DNA of 64,000 nt from Mycolicibacterium rhodesiae (lineage in GTDB: Bacteria > Actinomycetota > Actinomycetes > Mycobacteriales > Mycobacteriaceae): assembly GCF_002086695.1 (NCBI RefSeq), contig NZ_MVIH01000001.1:558001-622000 (forward strand), read 5' to 3'. Positions within the stretch are counted from its first letter, which is position 1; every line of letters begins with the position of its first letter. The position numbers and the translations under genes are program-made. The notes under the pieces were generated by a model. That model did no database searches. It was given only the letters and a program-made list of their open reading frames with translations, and was not told the origin of the DNA. Shown in pieces: positions 36,501-42,919 of the stretch.

Positions 36501-36761
36501 GCGCCGCTTCGCTTGGGCGAGCGAGTGGTCCACCAGATCGGCCTGCCCTACCACTGGGGGCCCAACGGTGTCAGCAGCGGGGACGCCGCCAACGAACTAT
36601 CGGCGATCGTGCTCGATCCGAGTTCGCACATCCAGGAGGTCAAGGCATTCACCGCCGACATCCGTCCGGGGCGGCGGCCACGCGGGCCGGACGCCGACGC
36701 GCTGGTCGCCGACTACCAGCGCCGAGCCGGGATCACCGACCTGACAGGAACGGAGGTATGA
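33525..36761 (+). CDS. fdhA: formate dehydrogenase major (molybdopterin, 4Fe-4S) subunit, cysteine variant
   Basis: About 1078 residues, FdnG/FdhA type. The GGAGGG at 33515-33520 favours GTG 33525 (or 33531) over ATG 33513. VCPYCAVGCAQHVYV near residue 51 with GRLCPKGA gives the four [4Fe-4S] ligands. IENQARVCHSSTVVGL near 189 has cysteine where E. coli FdnG has selenocysteine, so Mo or W is probably Cys-ligated. The C-terminal molybdopterin-binding domain is complete. It oxidises formate to CO2. No Tat signal or hydrophobic leader is present, unlike FdnG, so the active site should face the cytoplasm. About residues 340-378 form a Gly/Ser/His-rich low-complexity insertion. The stop overlaps fdhB (ATGA). 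Confidence 0.93.
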   Translation: MGVRRWIEDWPVYRQLTGSDPMGKAASVQSRKSAALQARTNTADRVVSSVCPYCAVGCAQHVYVRDDKVVAIEGNPDSPVSRGRLCPKGAASLQLTTGSARLHQVLYRAPHAADWQVLDLDTAMEMVVDRVLATRDETWQEEVDGARTARTMGIASLGGATLDNEENYLIKKLLTALGVIQIENQARVCHSSTVVGLGSSFGRGGATTFLQDLPHADCIVIEGSNFAECHPVGFQWVMEAKARGAVVIHVDPRFTRTSALADLHVPIRAGSDIAFLGGIINHVLTQEKYFREFVVNYTNAATIVDEEFADTEDLDGLFGGFDSDSRHYDSADWQYEGVSVAAASGQRGHAGGDDVRSSGRGEQHGSGGAAMEGTPARDESLQHPRCVLQILKRHYARYTPEMVADVCGIAPDVFAKVCDALTQNSGPERTSEFVYAVGWTQHSTGSQYIRTACILQLLLGNMGRPGGGIQALRGHASIQGSSDIPTLFNLLPGYLPMPYAEHQQNRTDFIAADAARKGFWSQMDSYFVSLLKSWWGDAATEDNDFCFEYLPRLTGSHSTYDTVFEQLAGRCKGYFLLGENPAVGSANAKMQRLGMANLEWLVVRDFSLIESATWWKDGPEIESGELRTEDVATEVFFFPAAAHTEKSGSFTNTNRMLQWHEQAVEPAGDARSDLWFMYHLGRIIRQRLAGSTDSRDRPIVDLAWDYPTIGALEEPDADAVLAEINGFDGDGRPLNAYTQLRNDGSTRCGCWIYCGVYADGVNQAARRKPHTEQNWIAPEWGWAWPANRRVLYNRASAAPDGTPWSERKKLVWWDGAAGKWTGYDVPDFEVDKSPDYRPPEGAGGIEALSGIDPFIMQADGKAWLYTPAGVVDGPLPAHYEPQDSPVANALYDQQRNPARMTFPDKRNRYTPGPEADGARVYPYVVTTYRLTEHFTAGGMSRWSPYLAELQPEMFCEISPELAAERGLRNGGWATLVSPRGVIETRVLVTDRIAPLRLGERVVHQIGLPYHWGPNGVSSGDAANELSAIVLDPSSHIQEVKAFTADIRPGRRPRGPDADALVADYQRRAGITDLTGTEV

Positions 36762-37672
36762 GCCACGTGGACATCAAAGCGATGCTCGCCCAAGGGGATC
36801 CGCCAGGAGACGGTGGATATCCCGAGACGACCCCGCGGTATGGGTTCTTCACCGACACCTCGGTGTGCATCGGCTGCAAGGCCTGTGAGGTGGCGTGTAA
36901 GGAATGGAACCACGTGCCCGACGACGGTCTGGACTTCACCGGGATGTCGTACGACAACAGCGTCGGTCTCGGTGCGGACACCTGGCGCCATGTCGCGTTC
37001 ATCGAGCAACGCAAACCGTTGGGGAACCAGCAGACTGCCGACCGAGTGGACCTCGGCATGCCCGGGCTGGAACGGCCCGGGCAGACATCCACGTCGGAGC
37101 CGGGCGCGTTCCGCTGGCTGATGTCGTCGGATGTCTGCAAGCACTGCACCCACGCCGGTTGCTTGGATGTGTGTCCCACCGGCGCGCTGTTCCGCACCGA
37201 GTTCGGCACCGTGGTGGTGCAGGAAGACGTCTGCAACGGATGTGGTTACTGCGTTTCGGCCTGCCCGTACGGGGTGATCGACCAGCGCGCCGACGACGGA
37301 CGGGTGTGGAAGTGCACGATGTGTTACGACCGCATCGGTGACGGCTTGGAACCGGCCTGTGCCAAGACCTGTCCGACCGATTCGATCCAATTCGGTGAGC
37401 TCTCCGAGCTCAGGGGGCGCGCCCAGCGGCGACTCGAGCAGCTGCACACCGCCGGGGTCGCCGACGCCCGGCTCTATGGCGAAGATCCGGATGACGGCGT
37501 CGGCGGGGCCGGGGCCTTCTTCCTGTTGCTCGACGAACCGGAAGTGTATGGCCTGCCGCCGGATCCGGTGGTCACGACGCGTGCGCTGCCCGGCATGTGG
37601 CGCAACGTCGGGATCGCGGCGGTGGGGATGCTGGCGGCGCTGGGCGCGACGTTCCTGGGTGGTAGGCGATGA
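36758..37672 (+). CDS. fdhB: formate dehydrogenase iron-sulfur subunit
   Basis: 304 residues from ATG 36758 overlapping the fdhA stop; GTG 36767 is possible because GGAGG (36752-36756) is only one base before the ATG. Four 4Fe-4S clusters are encoded: CIGCKACEVACKEWN, CKHCTHAGCLDVCPTGAL, CNGCGYCVSACPYGV, and CTMCYDRIGDGLEPACAKTCPTD. A single C-terminal membrane anchor (NVGIAAVGMLAALGATFLGG) resembles FdnH/HybA. It carries electrons from FdhA to the membrane. Its stop overlaps the NrfD-type gene (ATGA). Confidence 0.94.
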   Translation: MSHVDIKAMLAQGDPPGDGGYPETTPRYGFFTDTSVCIGCKACEVACKEWNHVPDDGLDFTGMSYDNSVGLGADTWRHVAFIEQRKPLGNQQTADRVDLGMPGLERPGQTSTSEPGAFRWLMSSDVCKHCTHAGCLDVCPTGALFRTEFGTVVVQEDVCNGCGYCVSACPYGVIDQRADDGRVWKCTMCYDRIGDGLEPACAKTCPTDSIQFGELSELRGRAQRRLEQLHTAGVADARLYGEDPDDGVGGAGAFFLLLDEPEVYGLPPDPVVTTRALPGMWRNVGIAAVGMLAALGATFLGGRR

Positions 37673-38706
37673 GCCCCAGCGACGGAACCGATGTCCGCCA
37701 CGGCTACACCGATCCGCCGGATCGCGATGCGGTGACCGGTGCGCGCGGGCGAGTTCCGGGCCGCGGGCGGCGAAGCCGTCGCGGCGAGCGCGCACTGGTT
37801 CCCGATGTGAAGTTCGAATCCTATTACGGCAGACCGATTCTCAACGGTCCCACCTGGTCGCCGTTGGACATCGCCGGCTATCTGTTCCTTGGCGGACTGG
37901 CCGGTGGGTCTTCGGTGCTGGCCGCGGGAGCCGAGTTGACCGGGCGCCGGGGGCTTGCGCTACCGGCGAAAATCGGTGCGCTGCTGGCAATTCTGACCTC
38001 ACTCGTGGCGTTGGTCCATGATCTGGGACGGCCGGCTCGGTTTGCCAACATGCTCCGGGTCTTCAAACCGAGTTCACCGATGAGCGTCGGATCCTGGGTG
38101 TTGACGGCTTACGGGCCGCAGGCGGGGATTGCGGCGGCGTGCGCGGTCACCGGGCTCTTCCCGCGCAGCGGCCGTGTTGCCACCTTGGGCGCCGGACTGC
38201 TCGGCCCCGCGGTGGCGTCCTACACCGCGGCGCTGATCGCCGATACCGCGGTGCCGGCGTGGCACGAGGGTCACCGTGAGATGCCGTTCGTGTTTGTCGG
38301 CTCGGCGGCCGCGGCCGCGGGCGGGCTGGGGATGGTGGCCGCCCCGCTGCGCGAAGCAGCCCCGGCCCGACGGGCGGTGATCATCGGCTCGGTCGCCGAA
38401 CTCACCGCGATCGAGATCATGCAACGCAGTATGGGTTTGAGCGCTGAAGCGCTGCACAGCGGAACGGCGGGGCGCCTGCACCGCGCGGCCCGAGCACTCA
38501 CTCTCGTCGGAGCGGTCACCGCCGCCGCGGCCGGCCGGCGCTCGAGGCGGGCGGCCGCACTGGCCGGTGCGGCAGCACTCGCCGGGTCGGCGTGCACTCG
38601 GTTCGCGATCTTCTATGCCGGGGTTGCCTCGGCACACGATCCCAAGTACACCGTCGTCCCACAGCGGGAGCGACTCTCCCAACAAGCTCAGTCCGTGCCG
38701 TCATGA
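37669..38706 (+). CDS. nrfD: NrfD/PsrC-family membrane subunit
   Basis: 345 residues with about eight membrane helices after an Arg-rich, charged N-terminus of roughly 60 residues. [24 protein letters not shown] and [21 protein letters not shown] are typical of NrfD/PsrC quinone-reactive subunits; the DLGRP and FKPSSPMS motifs are well kept. It should replace the cytochrome b subunit (FdnI) and pass electrons from FdhB to menaquinone, or conduct protons. It shares ATGA overlaps with fdhB upstream and with ctaD downstream, so all four proteins are likely made together. Confidence 0.9.
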   Translation: MSPSDGTDVRHGYTDPPDRDAVTGARGRVPGRGRRSRRGERALVPDVKFESYYGRPILNGPTWSPLDIAGYLFLGGLAGGSSVLAAGAELTGRRGLALPAKIGALLAILTSLVALVHDLGRPARFANMLRVFKPSSPMSVGSWVLTAYGPQAGIAAACAVTGLFPRSGRVATLGAGLLGPAVASYTAALIADTAVPAWHEGHREMPFVFVGSAAAAAGGLGMVAAPLREAAPARRAVIIGSVAELTAIEIMQRSMGLSAEALHSGTAGRLHRAARALTLVGAVTAAAAGRRSRRAAALAGAAALAGSACTRFAIFYAGVASAHDPKYTVVPQRERLSQQAQSVPS

Positions 38707-40448
38707 CGCTGTCAGCATCTCGACCCCACGCCGCGACCCGTCCTTTCCCGCCGCGCTCCCGTCCGCTGGGCGCAGCGCTCGTGGATCTGATCGCCACCAC
38801 AGACCCGAAACGGATCGGCCAGATGTATCTGGTCACGTCGTTCGCCTTCTTCCTGGCGGGCGGCCTGATGGCGCTTCTGATGCGCAGCGAACTCGCCGTT
38901 CCGGGGCTGCAGTTCCTGTCCAATGAGCAGTACAACCAGCTGTTCACGATCCACGGCACAGTGATGCTGCTGCTGTATGCGACGCCGATCGTGTTCGGTT
39001 TCGCCAACGTGGTGCTGCCGCTGCAGATCGGTGCCCCTGATGTCGCGTTCCCGCGGTTGAACGCATTGTCGTTCTGGCTGTTCGCTTTCGGCGGTTTGAT
39101 TGTGCTGAGTGGGTTCATTGTTCCGGGCGGAGCCGCCGACTTCGGCTGGACGGCGTACACACCACTGAGCGATGCGGTGCATGCGCCGGGAGTCGGCGGT
39201 GACTTGTGGACCTTCGGGCTCATCGCCTCCGGACTCGGCACGATCTTGGGTGCGGTCAACATGATCACCACGGTGGTCTGCATGCGCTGCCCCGGCATGA
39301 CGATGTTCCGGATGCCGATCTTCACCTGGAACATCCTGGCCACCAGCGTGCTGATCCTGGTCGCGTTCCCCATCCTGACCGCGGCCCTGTTCGGGTTGGC
39401 TGCTGATCGCCACCTGGGTGCGCATATCTATGACCCGGGCAACGGCGGCGCAATCCTCTGGCAGCATTTGTTCTGGTTTTTCGGCCACCCCGAGGTCTAC
39501 ATCGTGGCGTTGCCGTTCTTCGGCATCGTGACCGAAATCTATCCGGTGTTCGCCCGCAAACCGGTCTTCGGCTATAACGGCCTTGTCCTGGCGACCTGGT
39601 CGATCACTGTGTTGTCGGTGACGGTGTGGGCCCATCACATGTTCGCAACCGGTGCTGTGTTGTTGCCGTTCTTCTCGTTCATGACGTTCCTGATCGCGGT
39701 GCCGACCGGTATCAAGTTCGTCAACTGGATCGGCACGATGTGGAAGGGCCGGCTGACGTTCGAGACGCCGATGCTGTTCTCGATCGGCTTCCTGGTGACG
39801 TTCCTGCTCGGTGGTCTGTCCGGGGTGCTGCTGGCGAGCCCGCCGCTGGACTTCCACGTCAGCGACACGTATTTCGTGGTTGCGCACTTCCACTACGTGC
39901 TGTTCGGCACGATCGTGTTCGCCTCCTACGCCGGAATCTACTTCTGGTTCCCGAAGATGACCGGCCGCCTGCTCGACGAGCGGCTGGGCAAGGTGCACTT
40001 CTGGCTGACGTTCATCGGCTTCCACACCACGTTCCTGGTGCAGCACTGGCTCGGTGACGAGGGCATGCCGCGCCGCTACGCCGACTATCTGCCGTCGGAC
40101 GGCTTCGAGACGTTGAACATCGTGTCGACGATCGGCGCGTTCATTCTCGGTGTGTCGATCATCCCGTTTGTCTGGAACGTCTTTCGCAGCTGGCGCTACG
40201 GTGAGGTCGTCACGGTCGACGATCCGTGGGGTTATGGCAACTCGCTGGAGTGGGCCACCTCGTGCCCGCCGCCGCGGCACAACTTCACCGAGTTGCCCCG
40301 GATCCGTTCGGAGCGTCCGGCTTTCGAGCTGCACTACCCGCACATGATCGACCGAATGCGCACGGAATCCCACGTCGGCAAGTCACCCGATGACCATCCC
40401 GCCCCGGCCGATACCGTCGTCAGTTCGGCAGGTGGCACCAAGCGCTGA
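38703..40448 (+). CDS. ctaD: cytochrome c oxidase subunit I (CtaD paralogue) in the formate dehydrogenase operon
   Basis: 581 residues from ATG 38703, whose ATGA overlaps the NrfD stop; the open frame upstream lies inside nrfD. Twelve membrane helices and every catalytic residue I can check are there: FTIHGTVM (low-spin haem histidine), FGHPEVYIV (CuB histidine and the glutamate of the D-channel), WAHHMFATG (CuB histidines), [10 protein letters not shown] (haem a3 and haem a histidines), PTGIKFVNW (K-channel lysine). The sequence resembles housekeeping mycobacterial CtaD along its whole length, including the tail [15 protein letters not shown]. CtaC, CtaE and CtaF are not nearby, so it must use shared subunits or act differently. 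A housekeeping gene cannot be excluded, but its place at the end of an fdh operon is unusual. Confidence 0.93.
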   Translation: MTLSASRPHAATRPFPPRSRPLGAALVDLIATTDPKRIGQMYLVTSFAFFLAGGLMALLMRSELAVPGLQFLSNEQYNQLFTIHGTVMLLLYATPIVFGFANVVLPLQIGAPDVAFPRLNALSFWLFAFGGLIVLSGFIVPGGAADFGWTAYTPLSDAVHAPGVGGDLWTFGLIASGLGTILGAVNMITTVVCMRCPGMTMFRMPIFTWNILATSVLILVAFPILTAALFGLAADRHLGAHIYDPGNGGAILWQHLFWFFGHPEVYIVALPFFGIVTEIYPVFARKPVFGYNGLVLATWSITVLSVTVWAHHMFATGAVLLPFFSFMTFLIAVPTGIKFVNWIGTMWKGRLTFETPMLFSIGFLVTFLLGGLSGVLLASPPLDFHVSDTYFVVAHFHYVLFGTIVFASYAGIYFWFPKMTGRLLDERLGKVHFWLTFIGFHTTFLVQHWLGDEGMPRRYADYLPSDGFETLNIVSTIGAFILGVSIIPFVWNVFRSWRYGEVVTVDDPWGYGNSLEWATSCPPPRHNFTELPRIRSERPAFELHYPHMIDRMRTESHVGKSPDDHPAPADTVVSSAGGTKR

Positions 40449-40774
40449 GGCGGCCACGCGATCAACACAGTGAAGAACGCACTACCGCCTCCTCACCCCA
40501 ACGGACTGATGACAGACCCGGTCCTGCCTGTCGGGCTGCCCGCGGGACAACAGGTTCGGTCGCCGGGCGGGCACCACTAAGTGATAGGCCGGAGGCCAAT
40601 TCGCGAAGATTTGACACCGACGCTAGTTATTTCCGGAGGTGGGCGTAGCGTTGGTCGGGCGACGGGCGACAGATTGGGCTGCTACACCTGGCGTAGGCGG
40701 GCCCGGCGCTAGCAGCCGAAAGCGTTGAGAGAGCAGCGTCGACTTGGCCGGTCCCGCCGTTCGTCGTTGAGCGC
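40449..40774. other. 326-bp region without a confident gene between convergent ctaD and MgtC-like genes
   Basis: It contains a 36-codon open frame (GTG 40470 to TAA 40580, beginning VKNALPPPHPNGL) with no good ribosome binding site; its 3' end follows a proline-rich composition. GGGACAACAGG near 40541 resembles half of a DosR box but has no suitably placed gene. No clear intrinsic terminator hairpin was found. A longer minus-strand open frame crossing this region is a shadow of the neighbouring gene. Confidence 0.5.
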
Positions 40775-42025
40775 TCAGCCGAAGACGATCGCGGCGGCCA
40801 GCGCCGCGCCGAACACCACCGTGGGGCCGGCCATTCCGGCGATGAACCCCAGTCCGAATCGGCGCCCTCCAGCGGTGAAGGCCAGCACGACCTTCACCAG
40901 CAAATTGGATCCGAGCGCGGCGGCGATCGCGATCAATGCGGTGTCGACGCTGATGTCGCCTTTGGCGGCCAGGCTTGCCGCCGCGACCGAACCGGCGTGT
41001 GCGTCGGCGAGCCCGGCTGCGAACGCGGCAAGCACCGCGCCCTGCGGCCCCAATACCTCTGCACCCCAACGTCCGACAAGCAGGGCGACGGTCAGTACCG
41101 CGGCGAGGATAAGAGCGGGTCGCAGCGCGAACGGCCGGGTGGCCGGGGTGGACGCCGCGTCCTCGGCGGGGTCCGGGCTGCGGTCCTGCGCCGCGCTTCG
41201 GTACACCATCAGCGCTACGGCGATGAGGACGACGGCTCCCGCGGCGACGGGAAGCCACAGTCTGCGCAGCACGTCGATGTCGACCAGGCCGATCACCAGG
41301 AGAAGTTGGGCAAAGGTGGCGCCGCTGGCCAGCAGTGCGCCTGCCAGCGGCGCGCGTACGCCGGCGTCGGTGCGGCTGGCCCGGCCCATGGATGCCGTCG
41401 TGGCGCTTGCCGACACGAAGCCACCGGCCAGGCCGGTGACGAGCAGGCCGCGCTGGGGTCCCAGGGCGCGAACGCCGATGTAGCCGACCCAGCCGATGCC
41501 GGTCAGCAACACGACAAGCAGCCACACCTTCGACGGGTTGAGAACCCCGTAGGGCCCGATCTGCCGATTTGGTAGCAGGGGCAGGATCACGAACGCGACC
41601 ACGAAGAACTTGATCGCGTCCTCGAGTTCGATCTCGCTGACGATCTCACGGGCGAACCGATGGATCCGGGTTTTCGACACCAGCAGCAGCGTCACTATCA
41701 CCGCCAGTGCGACGGCCACTGCCGGCCGGGTGTAGGCCAGCGCGCCGAGCAGGTACGCCACGACAGCGGCTATCTCGGTGGTGGTACCCGGATCGTCGCG
41801 GCTGGTGCGGAGATAAGCCAGGGTGAAAAGTGCTGCAACGCAGACCATCCCGGCTATGACAGCCCATGTGTTGAAGCTCGCCGCGACCGCGCCGGCCAGC
41901 GACAGCAACGCGAACGATCGGGAACCGGCCGGCAGTCGGCGGTTGTGGCTACGTTCACGCTCGAAGCCGAGCAACATTCCGATGGCCAGCGCCACCAGGA
42001 ACGGCTCCAACTGCTGGACGTTCAC
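40775..42025 (-). CDS. MgtC/SapB-DUF4010 membrane protein
   Basis: 416 residues with about 12 membrane segments. The N-terminal part is MgtC-like: FLVALAIGMLLGFERERSH and RSFALLSLAGAVAAS, the conserved GxxRG.ERE-type opening and RT/SxxL loop. The rest is DUF4010, with GIGWVGYIGVRALGPQRGLLV, TGLAGGFVSASATTASMG and a repeat-like LADAHAGSVAAASLAAKG. Members are uncharacterised membrane proteins sometimes linked to magnesium or general ion homeostasis. Last gene of the minus-strand operon that starts with the hemerythrin P-type ATPase, 22 bases after the small membrane gene. Confidence 0.87.
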   Translation of the reverse strand: MNVQQLEPFLVALAIGMLLGFERERSHNRRLPAGSRSFALLSLAGAVAASFNTWAVIAGMVCVAALFTLAYLRTSRDDPGTTTEIAAVVAYLLGALAYTRPAVAVALAVIVTLLLVSKTRIHRFAREIVSEIELEDAIKFFVVAFVILPLLPNRQIGPYGVLNPSKVWLLVVLLTGIGWVGYIGVRALGPQRGLLVTGLAGGFVSASATTASMGRASRTDAGVRAPLAGALLASGATFAQLLLVIGLVDIDVLRRLWLPVAAGAVVLIAVALMVYRSAAQDRSPDPAEDAASTPATRPFALRPALILAAVLTVALLVGRWGAEVLGPQGAVLAAFAAGLADAHAGSVAAASLAAKGDISVDTALIAIAAALGSNLLVKVVLAFTAGGRRFGLGFIAGMAGPTVVFGAALAAAIVFG

Positions 42026-42047
42026 GGCGAAGCCCCCCGCATCACAG

Positions 42048-42335
42048 TCACGGTCCGGATGTCGGGCTGACTACTTCGGTGACGGCCGCGGGTGCACTGC
42101 CCGGGATGCTTCGCTGGTGCTCGTGGCCTCCAGCCCCCCACCCCGCATACCCCAGTGCCACGGCAAGCGCGGTGTATATCGCCGCTTCTGACCACATGAA
42201 GCCCACCCCCCAGCGTCGTCCGAGGAAGACGGGTTCGTTGATGATTCCGCGGGAGGTCGCCACCGCATAGGCGGCGTGGGCGTAGCCCAAGGCGGCGAAC
42301 GATCCCGAAAAGAACTTGCACGCTTCGCGGTTCAT
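42048..42335 (-). CDS. small two-helix membrane protein, function unknown
   Basis: 95 residues from ATG 42335, which overlaps the stop of the SRPBCC gene by four bases. Two hydrophobic stretches, FFSGSFAALGYAHAAYAVA and EAAIYTALAVALGYAGWGA, flank RGIINEPVFLGRRWGVGFM. The C-terminal 25 residues are polar. I do not recognise a named family. The overlap with the upstream gene and short gap to the MgtC-like gene show that it is a real operon member. Confidence 0.75.
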   Translation of the reverse strand: MNREACKFFSGSFAALGYAHAAYAVATSRGIINEPVFLGRRWGVGFMWSEAAIYTALAVALGYAGWGAGGHEHQRSIPGSAPAAVTEVVSPTSGP

Positions 42336-42919
42336 GGTTGACTCCTGTGCTCGATCGGTATGACTTGTGCGGCCGGGTGCAGCCGGTCACGTATCAACGG
42401 GAATTCGGTGTGCACGTGCTGGTCCATCGCCGTGGCGAAGCCCGGCGACAAGTACATCCGCAGAAGCGGATCGAGCAGGCGCCCCGGTCCCGTCCATCCG
42501 GCCGTAATCGTGTGGCGAACATCCACACCGCCACTGCGATCCGTGACCTCGATCGTCAGCCAGGCCGGAAGCCGGACGCCTTTCTTCATCTGCCACACGA
42601 TCTTTCGGCCGGGTACGGCCTCGACGACCACCGCCGTCATGCGGAGTCGACGGGTGCCGATGAACTCGTCCATGACGACCTCATCGCCCAGGTGGCCGGA
42701 CCGTCCTGCGGTGACGGGGTGCAGGTGCAGGTGTACGCCGGGCCACCACTTCTGGTACGTCGCATCGCTCCAGTCGGACAGAAAGGTGGTGACCTCGGCT
42801 GCGGTCAACCCCGGAACTGTTACTTCGGATCGGATCGTCAACACCGTTGGACCTCCCGCAATATCACGTCCCGTCAACGCTATTGCCGTTGCCGTGACCA
42901 CGTGAGGGTCCAACGTCAT
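42332..42919 (-). CDS. SRPBCC (START/polyketide cyclase-like) family protein
   Basis: 195 residues. A single helix-grip domain: VLTIRSEVTVPGLTAAEVTTFL at the N-terminus, WWPGVHLHLHPVTAG, VVMDEFIGTRRLRMTAVVVE and PGRKIVWQMKKGVRLPAWL in the central sheet, then a long C-terminal helix MDQHVHTEFPLIRDRL. This fold binds hydrophobic ligands; no catalytic residues can be assigned. It overlaps the ATPase gene upstream and the small membrane gene downstream by four bases each, so the three are tightly coupled. A lipid- or metal-cofactor-binding role in this operon is speculation. Confidence 0.82.
   Translation of the reverse strand: MTLDPHVVTATAIALTGRDIAGGPTVLTIRSEVTVPGLTAAEVTTFLSDWSDATYQKWWPGVHLHLHPVTAGRSGHLGDEVVMDEFIGTRRLRMTAVVVEAVPGRKIVWQMKKGVRLPAWLTIEVTDRSGGVDVRHTITAGWTGPGRLLDPLLRMYLSPGFATAMDQHVHTEFPLIRDRLHPAAQVIPIEHRSQP

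Noticed and set aside
40530..40560. DosR-like half site GGGACAACAGG downstream of ctaD
   Set aside because: Only about 8 of 14 core positions agree and no gene starts nearby in either direction.
40470..40580. 36-codon open frame (VKNALPPPHPNGL...) after ctaD
   Set aside because: No good ribosome binding site, proline-rich, no recognisable family; not enough to call a gene, though it is the only open frame ending cleanly in the gap.
40623..41525. 300-codon minus-strand open frame extending past the MgtC-DUF4010 stop
   Set aside because: Arg/Gly/Ala-rich shadow of the DUF4010 gene in another frame, with no recognisable domain.
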